DNA of 64,000 nt from Phytophthora hibernalis (GCA_012656075.1 JAAKBF010000121.1:1-64000), one strand, 5' to 3'; shown: positions 32,434 through 44,590, counted from the stretch's first letter. Made by a program: numbers and translations. The notes: generated by a model from the letters alone, not told the origin.

Positions 32434-34676
32434 ATGGACACGAGGGTAACGGGCGTAGCTCCAGGCAGCAGCTCGCTTCCAGACGGTGGCGATAATGCAG
32501 ACGACACTATGTCTCTCGGACAAGACGATCTCCTCGCCCGTCACAGGAAGCTACTAGGCTCACTTCGACCAGACCCAGAAAGATCAAGCGACGACGCCTC
32601 GGAAGATAGTTCATGGGAGCCTGTGTCGGACGACTCAAGTGGAGTGTCAAGTGCTGGAGTAGTTGTGGAAGAGCAATCGGAAGCAGAATCTGATGACGAC
32701 TTCGCCGAGGACGGGAACGTCGTTTTGATTGACGACGAGCTTCGCGATCGAGTTACGCGTTTAATTCGTGCAGATACGTGTGATTATCACTGCCTTCAAG
32801 GGAAGGCGGCCGAGATCGGAAACTTCTTGTGCTCTCTATCGTAAATGACGCCCCAAGAAAAGAAACAGAGTGTACTAACGTCGCTGGCCATGCTGATGAA
32901 GACGGATACGACAGTGCGTCGGCGTGGGACTGGAGTACGACAGGTTTTCGCTTACTTTCTTCCTCTAGTTGGGCGTGTGTGTCGTGAATCCTGGTGCGCC
33001 GTCTACGATGTCTCTACTGCAACCATCACTCGCTACCGACACCAGATACAAAGGGGCGCGTTCTCCGTCAAGACTCACCGGGGACGGATGAACATCAACG
33101 CTGCCAAGATCGATATTCAATGGCTGGTGGCCTGGTTCCGTTCATTTACGGCGACGTTAGGTGACGTCGTTCCTGTACGAGTTTGGACTCAGAAAACGAT
33201 TGATGGAGTTGTTCGCAAGCAATACACCGATGAAAACTACACGTTGTTACCTGCTTACTTCACGTGGGACCAACTATTCACAGAAATGCACAACTTCGTA
33301 GTGGAGAACGACTTGGAAGTGCGAGAACCACGTCCATCTACGTTTCGGAAGTTACTTCAGCAGTATTGTCCTGTGATTCGAATCCGATCCCCTCGAAACA
33401 ATGTATGTGACCTGTGCTCCATCCTGTACGCCCGAATGCGCTCGAATGTCACTGCAGAACTCACCGAGGAGCTTGGCAGTCACACAGCTTCGGCCAAAGC
33501 GATGAGGTACGGATATAGGAATCATTTTGTTTGGACATGGATACTAACATCATTTTGTTTGATTTGCTGTGAACATTTTCAATAGGTTGGAGTATCAGTG
33601 TGACTTACAAGCAGTATCTGAAGAACGTGCTGTGATTGTGATGGACTTCAGTCAAAATCTCACGCTGCCGAGTGTGACTTCCACGCCATCCCAGTGGTAC
33701 TTCCTGTCGTTGGTGAACGTGAACGTGTTTGGCATTTACTATGCCAACAAAAGCATTCAGTACAACTACGTCTACGACGAGTCGGTCGCTGGGAAAGGTT
33801 CGGACGTAGTTAATAGCATGCTCTATCACTTCATCCAGCGGATTGTGCTTGCAAACGGTCATCGCAAACTAACTATCTACGCCGTCAACTTTGCGGAGGG
33901 CAAAACAAGAACAACTACGTCGTCAAGATGCTGCTAGCATTGGCTCAAACCAGTGAACTCGAGACTGTCGAGCTCAATTTTTTGTGAAGGGCCACACAAA
34001 AATGCCATCGACCGTGGCTTCGGTCACATGAGGAAGAAGTTTGCGAAAGAAGACGTGTGGACTACCGAGCGGTTGCTGGAGGTGATAAACGCGTCTTCAA
34101 CGAGCTCGGCGCTCGTGCACATTCCCAAAGACAACGCGGTGATGTAGTCAAAGAGGCCTACAAGGATCTTGCTATCCTGCAGCGCTACCAGATTTTTGTC
34201 ATGAGCGAGTCAAAGCCAGGAGTTGTGAGTTGCCGTGTTGGACCGGCTGACGAGGTTGTAAACCAAGATTTACGGCGTGTTTTCGATGGTATTCACACCG
34301 ACGCTGTAAAACTTCGTGGCCTCCTTGAGAATCATCTAGAGCCTCTACAACCCCTGCTCCAAATTTCGAGAAGAAGCAGCAGATGCACAACAAAATTCGG
34401 CCGTATGTCCCCAGGGAATACGCTTCGGACCCAATATACGACGCGCCCACCGATGAAGAAGAGAGACGTGCGAACGAAACCAAGCAGGCTCGCCGTAAAG
34501 CGAATGCCCAGAAAAAGACAGCATCCACTACTTCTGCTAGAGCCGAAGATGCCCCCACGGAGCCCACAAAAGAACAAGCGACTGAAAACGAAGACCTCAT
34601 GAAAGTAGCGAGGGACAGCTCAGCTCAACCGAAGACAGGAAAACAATCTCGGAAGCGTGCCAAGAAAGATAAGTAG
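32434..34676 (+). pseudogene. Transposase with DUF7869-like domain, one intron, frame breaks
   Basis: The acidic N-terminal part (32434-32844) ends in a TAA followed at once by an in-frame ATG, and the frame continues to 33506. An intron with GTACGG donor, TACTAAC branch site and CAATAG acceptor fits 33507-33585 (79 nt) and restores the frame into RLEYQCDLQAVSEERAVIVMDFSQN. Downstream motifs are YDESVAGKGSDVVNSML, a GQNKNN block and a GHTKNAIDRGFGH block, but they lie in different frames. Breaks are needed near 33885, 33975, 34130 and 34375. The basic tail ends at 34676. The motif order fits the DUF7869 group of transposon proteins, recalled from family knowledge. This copy is not functional. 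Confidence 0.75.
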
Positions 34677-35055
34677 TGCAGCTGAATGATGGCAGTTAAT
34701 CCAAATGATCCTTTCGTCCAATACCTAAACTATCCAAAATGGGTCCTTCGTACCCAAAATTATAAATAATTACCCCTCACAAATTCAAGATCACTCATAG
34801 ACGCTTCAATTTAGACCTGAAGGAATCCGAATTAGAACCTGGGAATAGTTCAGCAGGAAAAACTACGCTAAGGGAGCCATAAAAAACATTCTAGAAAGTT
34901 GCATCTACAGGGAGACATGTTTGTTAGAGGACCGAAGCCTAACGAGTATTTCACTTTTCAATAGTCTGAAGGGACCATTCGAAAGAGGAGACGCTCCTGT
35001 TTCGAATGGTGTGCCTAAATCGCGATTAGTACTTAGGTTAGTAAGCATCTTTTCA
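34677..35055. other. 3' non-coding part of the DNA transposon
   Basis: AT-rich, stops in all frames except a small frame reading into the inverted end. No separate gene is supported. Confidence 0.5.
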
Positions 35056-35132
35056 TTTGACGCCGTCTCATATGCAGACCCGTGGCCGGCGCCAGCATAT
35101 TATTGGGTAACGTTAACGAGAAAAACTGTGCA
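35056..35132. repeat. Right inverted end
   Basis: TTTGACGCCGTCTCATAT followed by GCAGACCCGTGGCCGGCGCC and the GTTAACG...CTGTGCAG tail, the reverse complement of the left end. It lies about 380 bp beyond the transposase stop. Confidence 0.8.
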
Positions 35133-35200
35133 GAAATTTATATTTGGTAACGATTAGAAAAGTGATTTAGAAATTAAAAAGGAGTAGATTATATTTCAGA

Positions 35201-35686
35201 TTATTGCTGGATATTCGATGCTATTGGGCCCCTCCACCTTCTGTCGAAGCTCTTGTTGACTTGTGTCCAACTGCACCATTAGTCTCCGCTTTAAGTCTGC
35301 AAGCTCCACCATTTGTTTCTCAAGCTGCTGCTGCAGTCGATCCGCTCGCTGCTTTTCGGCGTCCCAGTCGCTGGCTTTACGCTGCAGAGCCGCTTTCCCA
35401 CTGTCAATTTCGCCCAGAGATGCTCTCGCTTGTCGGCAAAGCTGCGACGTTCGCTCTACAGCGTTTGCTCCAGTTCCTCCTTTTCTCGCTCGTGCTCCTT
35501 GATCTGCTGCTGCAGAGCCTGGTTACACTGCTTCAGGACCCCCTCCAGGTCCACGAGAGCCGCCTTGGACTCCTCCACCAGCTCCCGGGCGCTCAAGGGG
35601 CCACTCGAACTCGTGGCCGGCGTCAGGAAGATATGCGCTGAAGGTCGCATGCTGGTCAAATGAAGGAGTGGACGATGATTGACCAA
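35201..35686 (-). pseudogene. Coiled-coil gene copy 3 (short, one frameshift)
   Basis: Begins near 35650 (MRPSAHIFLTPATSSSGPL) and carries ESKAALVDLEGVLKQCNQ, homologous to ETSKAALQDLSHVI in copy 4. A frameshift near 35458 leads to a second heptad stretch (ADRLQQQLEKQMVELADLKR), ending at a stop near 35201. No U-box. It lies just upstream on the chromosome of the transposon's right end and downstream (in gene order) of U-box copy 1. Confidence 0.55.
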
Positions 35687-35697
35687 ATTCGAAATGA

Positions 35698-38008
35698 TTA
35701 CGTAAAGTACACTTCAACTTCCGACTCGGACTCGGACCCGGACTGCGAGCCTGAGTCCGAGTCACTGAAATCTCGCTGAAGACGAGATAACCAGCGCAAA
35801 GGTGACGCACTTCTCAAGGGTGGACGCTCCGATGTACTACTAGTAGTTGGTGCACTTGGACTCGTGGGTCTTCTTGAAAAGTGGATGGCTGTCGAGCTTG
35901 GAGAAGATGTTGGCTCGGCACTTGCATCAACGTTTGTCGTAGAAGTCAGAGACGCTCCAGCCGTATGGCTCGACGTCGAACTTCTGCGCGAGGACGATGT
36001 CGGTGCAGCTCTGGGAGGAGCACGATCTATACCGGTAGCAGCTATCATGGCGGCTAACGCATCGTTTAACTGTGGGGCCTGCCTTCTGCTATCTGATGTA
36101 GTCATTGGCGCAGTCATCCATTGCGAAGTCGCTGCTGCAGATGTCGATGCAGCTCTTGGAGGAGCACGCTCCAGAGCAGCAAAGAAAACATCTAATGCAC
36201 CGTTTGACCTTGGAGTCTGTCTTCTGCTTCTGCTATCAGATGTAGGCCTCAGAGCAGCAGTCATCCTTGGTGAGGTTGTTGCTGCAGCAGGCACAACACT
36301 GGTTGCAGCAGTTCGTTGATACCAATGAGTTTGCCCAGTACTAGACGCCGCTGCCCATGTTGCAGTTCCAGAGCTTAAGCGTCTGCGAAGAGAAGCATTG
36401 GTAGTCTGCCTTCGAGCGCTGGGAATGTGAAGTACCGGTACGGTACCGCTTTCAGACCTTGGTATTGCGATCATGCTGTTTGGTTCACCCAGTGTTTTGA
36501 CATTAATACCCGATGACTGCATTTGCTGTCGCGCGTCAATAGCTGTGGTCGCAGGTGAAGGCGTTGGCGCAGCAGCTGTCGCATTTGGCGATGCACTTGT
36601 CTGAGGGTTTATTCTTGACGATCGTCGGCGAGGAACCCCTGACCGTCCTTGAACTCTTTCAATGCGTTGTTGTCGACGTCTGTTTTGGCGCGTGCTTGAG
36701 CGCTCAGTGCTCTGCCGCCTGCGATTGGAATTCACTCTTGCTCCAGCGAATGTCACGGTGTCTGAAAAGCTGAAGTTGTCGAACTTGGCGCAGCTTCTGA
36801 CATACCAAGAACGGAGCGCTCTGCGCGATGAAGATCAATCAGCTTCTTCATGTCACGGTTTGGGTGCATTGACGACAATTGGTCACGGCAAAACGGACAG
36901 AGTGGACCTTGTCTAACTGACTGCAGCAATGTCCCCGCTGAAAAGTTTTGCCGCAGCATCCAGTGACCACTGGGGACTCAAGCAGCTCAAGCGAAATCGG
37001 GCACGTCAGCACTGCTTCACGCTCCATCAGATTCCGTCGGCTGATGTCCTGCTGGGTCTGGGCGGCGTCACTAGCTTGCTCCAAAATGCGTGCGCGCTCC
37101 TGATTGAATGCTCTCTGTTGCTCGGTAAGACGCTGGGTCAGATCCGGATTCATTTCTTGATCATGCGCCGTAGGAATCGCGAAGGAAGCTTGCGCTGAGC
37201 TGGACTGTTGGGAGCTACATGTAGCAGCAGAGCCTCCTTGCCATTGCTCATAAGCAGTTAGCAGACTGCGCATCTGCGGCATTGCTCTGTGTAGTGACGA
37301 GTTAAGCTCTTCCGGTGCATTTCGGGCGGCTGTCACTTGCCTCAGCAACTGCGCACGTTCTTCCTCAAACGCTTTGCTCTGACCCCGGAGACGTTCTTCA
37401 AATTGTTCTTGCTTCGCATTGGAATTCCACTCCTGCTCAAGAAACGTGGTGGATGCTTGAGATATAGTAGTTTGCTGCTGATTAACGCGCTGTTGCAGAG
37501 CTAGAATTTCCTCTCTGAGTGCAGTTTCTATCCGACGGAGCTCTGTTCTGTTGTCCACGGCGACTCGTAGTTTTTCTTCCTTCGTTTGCACAATGTCTTG
37601 TAATTCTCCAATTTCATGCCAGAATTGCTGACGGTTGTTGCGCAGTATACCTTCCAAATTCTGAGTCTCCTTTGCGAAGCGAGTTCTCTCGCTTTCCAGC
37701 TCCTCGTTCCGTTCCTGAAGATTTTTCACTTCCTGTTTAAGTTCATCATTCTTCTCAGTGCATTCCTTGTGTTTGTCTTCTACTTCTTGCAGCTCTTCTT
37801 CCCTGTCTTTGAGAGCATCTTTCAACTCTTCAATCTCACTCCACAGCTGCTCTCGCTTTGCGCGCAAGGCGTACTCCAGATCCATCGCCCTCTTTGCGAA
37901 ACGTTTCCGCTCATTGTCTAACTCTTCGTTCTGTTCCTCCAGATCTTTGACTTGTTGCTGGAGGTCCTCGTTCTGCTGCTCCACGTCGAGCGGACTGCGG
38001 GTCTGCAT
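35698..38008 (-). pseudogene. Coiled-coil U-box protein, copy 1 (two frameshifts)
   Basis: Read from 38008: about 270 residues of strong coiled coil (ENERKRF-, EELKDALKDREEELQ-like heptads), a block RSLLTAYEQWQGG, then a second coil. The U-box-like E3 domain starts LMEREAVLTCPISLELLESPVVTGCCGKTF. Near 36949 one base is missing after ACTTTT, and the domain continues in the next frame (LLQSVRQGPLCPFC, HPNRDMKKLIDLH). A second 1-nt loss near 36770, again at CTTTTCAG, leads to a Ser/Thr/Ala-rich, probably disordered tail ending in acidic SGSESESEVEVYFT. U-boxes recruit E2 enzymes, so an intact version would be a ubiquitin ligase. Both breaks are single missing bases in T runs, so they may be assembly errors. 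Confidence 0.75.
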
Positions 38009-38153
38009 GGCGCCAAATTGGCCAATGCGAAATTTGTGGTTTTACTCTGAACGCTCCAATAACATTTTTTTAGCGTTTTACATAATATTATTATTTTTAA
38101 TAAAAATGTGGAGAATGTGTCTTCAGCATTTTAGGAAAGGCAACAATTTCAAT

Positions 38154-40416
38154 TCAACGAGGTAAATATTGGCCCGCTCTACTGCGGGGTGCTTGACGAT
38201 ACTTGATAAACAGGCCTGCGTCAGTTTGAGTTCGAGTCCGAGTCTTCAAAATCTGAGCCCAAGAGGTCTCGCAAGGAGCTGATACTTTTGCAATGACGCT
38301 CAAAGGTTCGCGAGGGGCAGGCTGGCTTGCTGTGAGGCGAAGAGAGTCGTGCTGCTGGCGGCCAACTGACGAGTCATCTTGTGAGGCAGAAATTCGTGCT
38401 GGTTGGTGGGACGTAGTTGCGGTCGCTGATGTTGAGGTGAACGCAGCCACTCGAGCAGCACTTGACAATACGATCGGCGCAGAAGTTGATGCAGCGATTG
38501 ACACAGCAGTTGACGCGGTAGTTAATACTGCACTGGGTCTTGACGTCTGGCCTTGGTTTATATTGCGCGCCGCGGTTGACGTTGTAGGTGATGCAACAAC
38601 CGGTGCAGGATGAGCACACAACCAAGCATTCATATTATGACCAGCCGCCCCACTTGACCTCGCCCTTTGACTACTCCACGAAGGATTAGTGGCGCTTGAT
38701 ACAGCACCAGTTCTTAGGGATCGACGACGCGAGGCAGCCGATTGAGTTTGTTGAGGTGCTCCAGAATGCGCAGTCATCGTCGATGTAGCAGCTCTACATG
38801 TAGACCTTGTGCGGCCGCGGCGGCCACGGGCGGTAGACCGTGACTGCGCGCTTGGAAAACGAATTGAAGCAAGTACAGTGTACCATATGCCTCGGCACAG
38901 GAGTCCCTACACTCCGTTGCCTATTGTGACGACAGTAAGTCCCGAAGGAGAAGACCGCACTTGCTGATCGGTCGCCGCAGCAATACTATCCGCAACAGCG
39001 CTTACCGACGGACTCGGTAGAGTTATCGATGTTGCATTCGGTGAAATATTCGCTTGAGTACTACATGTAGTTCTTGACGATCGATGTGGACCTGCAGACA
39101 GAGCTTGAACTCTTTCACTCCGATGCTCTCGATGCCGGCTTTCACGCGTGTTAGCATTTCCCGTACTTCGACGACTGCGGTTGGTATGACCAAATGATCC
39201 AGTAGATATCATCGCATAATCACTATTCTGAGAGGCTGGGGTTGCCGAGCTTGATACTGCTGCCTCTGGCACACCTAAAACGGAGCGCTCCGCTTTGTGG
39301 AGCTCAATCAGCTTCGTCATGTCGCGGTTTGGATGCGTCGAAAAGAGTCGCCCACGGCAAAGTGGGCAGAGTGGGCTTTGCTTGACCGCTTGCCTCAATG
39401 CCTCCGACGAAAAGGTCTTTCCACAGCACCCAGTAACCACCGGATGTTCAAAACAAGTGAGATCGGGCATGTCAGCACAGCTTCACGCTCCATTAGGGAT
39501 ATCCTGCTGAGTTTTTGCTGCATCGCTTGCATGCTCCACAAGCTGCTTTCGCTCTCGATCAAACGAAATTTGCTGCTCTTGCAAACGATGCGCACGGTCC
39601 GGATTTGAGACTTTGCTTAACGCCGTACAAGTTGAGTGGGGGCGTCGGACGTCTTGCGTCGTTTGTCAGTAGAACATCCGCGGATTCGGTCATAAGAAAT
39701 CAACAAACTGCGCAAGTGCGGCATTGCTTGATCGAGTGACGAGTCCAGTTCTCCCTGCGCATTTTGGCTGCTTGACGCTTCTGCGTACGTTCCACTTCGA
39801 GCGCTTTGCTTTGCTCCTGCATTCGCTGCTCAAGCTGTTCTACGGTCTCTTGAAGTATCATCTGTTTCTGCTTAACCTGTCTAGCTTCCTCGTAAGCCTT
39901 GGCTCTGGCCTGCGAGAAGCTCGTCTGTTGGTCCTGTAGAAGTTGACGTAGAGATGCAAGTTCCTCTTGTTGTGCAACCTGTTTTGCTGTAGCTTGTCTT
40001 GACTCTTCATTAGACTTGGTTGTGGCTTGGGATAAACTCGTCTGCTGCTCCTGTAGAGACGCAAGTTCGGCTCTCAAAGCGGAAGCCTCCCTCCTGTGCT
40101 CCACTTTACTGTCCAGAGCTTCCTGCAGCTCTCTCTTCTTCTCTCCAAGTGCGTTCTGGAAGTCCTGGATCTCGTCCCAAAGCCGCTCCCGCTTCTCACG
40201 CAGCGAGGCCTCCAGCTCCTGTACTTTCTTCTCCAAGAGGTTTTTGTCCCTCTTCAGCTCCTCGTTCTCCTGCTCGACGTCTCTCATGCGGTCGTTGAGT
40301 GCGGTCGTCTTGGGCTCTTCCACCTGCTCCAGGGACATCTCCTTGTGCGGCTCACACTCGTACTCCAGAGCGCTCGGCTGCCTGCCATCACTGCCAGCCA
40401 TGGCGGCAATTGGCAT
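38154..40416 (-). pseudogene. Coiled-coil U-box protein, copy 2 (several breaks)
   Basis: Tandem paralogue of the copy at 35698-38008, same order: N-terminal coiled coil (40416-39700, starting MPIAAMAG or MAGSDGRQ), a break, then SLMEREAVLTCPISL (39595-39470 region). A frameshift inside the U-box follows, then EHPVVTGCCGKTFSSEALRQ ... CPLCRGRLFSTHPNRDMTKLI (39470-38907). The tail is Ser/Thr/Ala-rich (38777-38154). Two 1-nt losses and at least one stop interrupt it. The U-box-like domain is again the site of one break. Confidence 0.72.
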
Positions 40417-41085
40417 GTCTAAATGGTGATTGGCTAATTTGTACGTCGAAGTAGCAAGTTGCCCAAAATTAAGAATTGTGCGACCACGTTTTGCATTGTG
40501 GTGAGATCAATACAAACAGCAATATCCGGATACCACCCACAGAAAGCAAGAATACATGTATCGGCAAGGGAGAAGTTCAAAACGCAGCGGAACTTGGTGA
40601 TACAACCTCGCAGCAAGAACTGCATGAAGGTCCTTGCGAGATTGCAACCACGACATGCAAATAGAGCAGAACTGATTCAGCCGGACTACATGTATCGCAC
40701 ATGCCCATGAAGGATCACCGCCACTGCAATCGCAGCACCGGAAGTGATGGACATCAGGAACAACTTTTCGCGTTGGGTGTTGTCGACAAATACGCTTTGC
40801 AGCATGACTGCCAAGGCAACCAAAGCTGGGTCTTGGATTGGAGCTTGGACTTCAAAGGAGGAATGCGATCTGTTTCCCCGTCTGTTGCGATCGATATCTG
40901 ACGCCGACCGCTTGGCTTAGGAATCCAAACAACAAGATACAGTATCATGCTCTCGATATGACGGTGTCACAATAGGGATACAATTCGATGAGATACATTG
41001 CACAATACAACCTTCCGATGTCGGGAAACGCAAAACCTACTCGTCACTCGTGCCTGCAACGCGCGGCGATTAAATACATGGATTC
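40417..41085. other. No gene recognised
   Basis: Intergenic between U-box copy 2 and the E2F-like gene. Two TACATGTA palindromes (40553 and 40687) are the only marked features. Confidence 0.5.
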
Positions 41086-43544
41086 CTACCGGTAGGACTG
41101 CGATCGCGACTGCAGAGCCATGATGAGATTTCGGGGTGCGTCGTATCCTTCTTCTTCGATGTTGGTCTTCGACTTGGTTGATGTCGATGGTACTTTGACC
41201 GCTGCACCCGTTCGCTTCGCGCCGGCTCGAAGAATCAGAGTCCTTCGGGCTGCATCTGCTTCCGGTTCGACAGCAACCGCAAACCCATCAAGCGACGGAC
41301 GTGGGTGGTTCAGAACTCGAGCTGCAACGATGTCGGCTACAGACTGAGGGCTCTCCGACAGCAGCAGGTCTTGAATACTTCCAGCGAGAGACGGCAGGCT
41401 TTCCGGAGTGCCGTGGTTCTTTTTCAAAATGGTGCTTGACTTGGAAGTACGGGGATACTCAGGCCTCTGCTACCGGTAACAGCTTGAGCACTGGGTGAAA
41501 AAGTGGTGCCCTCAGGGAGCTTCTGGTGTGCGGCCAAGTAGTCGACGTACTCACGGATGTACTGTTGCATGTACTGCTTCACTTGTTCTTGCTGCTCGCT
41601 GAGAATCACTTGCGGGTGGACAGGTTCGTTGTTTGTATCCATCCGGAGAAGCTTCGCCATGTTTTCGAGAGGTGGTAGCTTGTTCTCGCCGAGTCGGCTT
41701 CGCTTCGCGAATGACTCCCCATCCGACATACTTACGTCGCTCTCTTGGTCCTTTTGCTTCCTTTTGCCAGCACAGTTGCTTGTGTCAGATTGGGAATCGC
41801 TGCCTTCTTCGAACATATCACTATCACATGACTGTGGAGAATTCATGACATCCATTTCTGGGATAGGGCCCATATCCTCGAATCGCTCAATGCTGCCGGG
41901 GTTACCGTGGGCAGAGTTGTTCTCAATCTCGTCAGCTTTGAGCACAGACTCACTCGAGTTGGTACTGCCAGATGACGCAGCGACACTGCGTGTTTTCCAC
42001 CGGAATAGGGGCTTTCGGGAGTTAGAAAGCTGAAGCTTTTCAAACAAGCCCACACTAACCAGGACATTGGCTACGTCATAAAGGCGGCGAATCTTAGCTG
42101 TATAGTTCACAATCGTAAGATCGTTAGCAAAATTGCATCAGTCGAGTCAATTGAAGGCAGTACCAACGTACTCTTGAGAAGGCGATCTTCTTCGTTCTCG
42201 CAGTCTTCCATCCGAATGAGTTGCTTGGCGGCTTGTTCCAGCGGAATAATGCAGTCCTCCTGTGGGCCAAGACGCAAATAATCAGTTAGACCTTGCCGAA
42301 AGAACGAGCTGCAGAAGGATACATTGTGCAGCGCACCTTTCCCAAGAACAGCTGAACAAACATTTGACTAAGCTTCGACAGAGACTTTCCTCGCCGACGG
42401 TCACCTGGAGAGAAATAGCAAGCGAAACATCAACGTCTGGTCCAACTGAGATCAATAAAGCCATCGACTCAACGCACTTTTAATCGGCGGATACTCTTTG
42501 CCACTCGAGCCGGTGGGAGATGACTTTTGCACATCGGCATACCGTTGCTGCACAGCGAAACGCATGACATGCATCAAATACAACTAGAGCCTCTCAAGAA
42601 TACATGAGTTGCCCTCGTAACCGCATCCTTACCTTCATCGCACTGATGGACGTCGGGAGCGAGTGCAGACCGTGCCAGTTGTACAGGTTCTTGCTCTTGC
42701 GGCTCACGAGGTGAATACTCTCCAGAATGTTCACAATGTCGTAGATCCGTCTCCGCTCGACTCCCAGCTCAGTAGCCGCTCGGTCCAGACAGATCTCGGA
42801 AATCTGGCCATCGCGGTACAGCTTCAAAAGCTAATTGCACAGCACCAGCAAAAAGTCAGTCCTCCATATACCCCCAACACCCTCATGTAGCACCACCACG
42901 TACTTTTCGCACAGCAACCCGAGCGACTTTTCCTTGCGGTTGTACTCTCGATAGGGGAAGAAGCGCACTTCGTCTCCGTCCATTCGCCAGTCTCCGTTCT
43001 TCTGGTCTTTACCGGTATCTCCCTCCTCCGGCGTCTTGGTCGCTTCAGCCTTCACTGGAGGTTTCTCCGTTGGTGCCGCATCGGAATCCGCCCACGCTGT
43101 CTTGATCTGTCGCTTGGCGGTGGTGCCCACCTTCTTGGGCGCTCGACGGGTGTATCTGCGCTTGGCTTTGGCGGGTTTCAAGGCCGGGCAAGTCTTGCCT
43201 TCCTCGCTGTTGGCTCCAGTGAGCAGATGCATCATGGCCGCCGCAGCCTCCGTCCGGTTGGGACTCGGCTGGATGCTCGACGCTCCTGCGCTGGCAGGTG
43301 TGCGCGGCGGCAGGTCCTGTGACTTGCGACGGATGGGGCTCATCATCTCCTGGGCTGCCATGCTTCGGCAAACGTTGAACGGGTGTGCAGAGTCCAGGGA
43401 CGTTGATACAGTCGAGGCGTGCGCGGCGGAGGAGGGAGATAAAGAATGAGTTGACACGGAGGGGACCGCTGTTGACGATTTGAATTGCCCGCGCGCGAGA
43501 ATTTGAACTTGCTTGCCGCCAAAAAGAGACACGACGCGCGACAT
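41086..43544 (-). CDS. Atypical E2F transcription factor (E2F7/8/DEL type), two DNA-binding domains
   Basis: Six exons fit with small GT-AG introns: 43544-42900, 42830-42633, 42547-42478, 42404-42337, 42259-42172 and 42097 onward (introns about 69-85 nt, in phase throughout). Exons 1-2 give the first winged helix (YNRKEKSLGLLCEKY | LLKLYRDGQ, then GVERRRIYDIVNILESI). Exons 3-6 give the second (RRGKSLSKLSQMFVQLF, then KIRRLYDVANVLVSVGLFEK). Two E2F domains and no dimerisation partner region mark the atypical repressor class, which binds TTTSSCGC-like sites without DP. The N-terminal ~180 residues are basic and low-complexity. A TGA at 41424 ends the frame, but the next frame continues to 41086 with protein-like sequence (KKNHGTPESLPSLAGSIQDLL). 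One missing base in the TTTT/AAAAA run there would join them. The start at 43544 is the first Met in frame. Confidence 0.85.
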
Positions 43545-43564
43545 TCAAGCAACAACGATAAGAC

Positions 43565-43577
43565 GTGTGGTCCACAT
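43565..43577. promoter_or_regulatory. GTGTGGTCCACAT promoter word upstream of the E2F-like gene
   Basis: The 13-mer lies 21-33 bp upstream of the proposed start and is found again, exact, upstream of ATPAF1 (51593-51605). The E2F-type word TTTGGCGG (minus strand, about 43516) lies just inside the E2F-like coding start. Confidence 0.5.
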
Positions 43578-44408
43578 CGCCAGCTTTGAAACATGCGTCT
43601 TGTAGCGTTAGCTCCAAGTCTGGCTTCGGTGAAGCCACTTAGGGAGGAACATGTAACCGCGAGCTCTCCAGAGCAATTTGCTCACAACGAATCCAAATTA
43701 CTGCATGCTACATCATACTACGTAGTACTATCGCACGTCTTCTCTTCTCAACCCCGGCGTGCTCACACAAGAGGGCTTTGCGCATGCACCGCCTCGAAAA
43801 AGCAATACGATCATGGGAAGCGGACATCCCAATGCTCACAGCAACTCTTCTGTCTTCGACAACCAATATAATATGTCCTGCAACGATTCACACGGGTGCA
43901 GAACACAGTCGCTGCCAATGCTCGTCAAACGTTTGCCAGCCTCCATGTTGAAGTCACGTCATGCATCGCGAATGCATGCAAAGCGAGTAAATCCAGAGGC
44001 AATGAACACTTCAGCATGACTACCTGTAGCATGCAGCCTTCAGTATATGCGACAGTGTAGTAGTCTGCATTCACAACGCAGCATCCAGCTCCAGGTGATG
44101 GCAACATCATCCATCCATCGATCGTCGTCAATCTTCACACGCAACACAACCTCCCAGCCACGACATGGACGCATATCCGAGCGGCAAAGCAGACTGGGTC
44201 GACTCTATCCAATAGTGCTCCTTGCCTCCTTGCCTCCTTGCTGCTTGTGTCTCGTTCGAGAACAAGACCCAAAGTTGCAACGCCCGCCACGTACCCCACC
44301 CTGAGATTTTATATTTGTCCGACCTTCGGATACAGGCTATCCTTATACAACTCAGACCTGCTAGACTTTATTGGTACACGGTACCCTCAAACCACTGGCC
44401 CGTCGCAA
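43578..44408. other. Divergent intergenic region between E2F-like and HSP90
   Basis: No gene recognised. Contains the palindrome TACTACGTAGTA at 43716-43727. Both genes would be transcribed away from this region. Confidence 0.5.
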
Positions 44409-44410
44409 TC

Positions 44411-44510
44411 TAGAATCTTCGACGGATCGGGCGGGTCTTCCCTCCTGATCATCCCCTCCAACCCACAGAGTCACTTCACGTCGCCCCTCCCGTCGATCGA
44501 TGGAAGTTTC
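44411..44510 (+). promoter_or_regulatory. Heat-shock-element-like repeats upstream of HSP90
   Basis: GAATCTTC at 44413-44420 and GAAGTTTC at 44503-44510 each have the inverted GAAnnTTC pair bound by heat-shock factor. They lie 205 and 115 bp upstream of the start codon, a usual place for such sites. Two units each are fewer than the three of a strong site. Confidence 0.5.
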
Positions 44511-44573
44511 GATTGGCCCAAAACAAGAAAGATCGCGCGTCTTTGGCTGGCTGCAACCCTCCCTTTTGCAGGC

Positions 44574-44590
44574 GCTCATTCTTCAATCTT
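44574..44590 (+). promoter_or_regulatory. Oomycete-type initiator of HSP90
   Basis: GCTCATTCTTCAATCTT matches the oomycete core promoter form GCTCATTYYNCAWTTT closely and sits about 30-45 bp before the ATG, as expected for a transcription start in these organisms. Confidence 0.7.

Larger units (their letters stand above)
32164..35132. mobile_element. DNA transposon with inverted ends and DUF7869-like transposase
   Basis: The outer 50-odd bp at 32164-32218 (CTGCACAGTTTTTCTCG...) return inverted at 35078-35132. The inner part ATGAGACGGCGTCAAA at about 32279-32294 returns inverted at 35056-35071. Between them is a transposase gene (32434-34676). No target-site duplication is evident directly outside the ends. 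The element sits among the tandem coiled-coil genes. Confidence 0.8.

Noticed and set aside
35698..38008. Programmed -1 frameshifting in U-box copy 1
   Set aside because: Neither break has a slippery heptamer of the X XXY YYZ form, and the two same-sign losses in T runs fit decay or sequencing error better.
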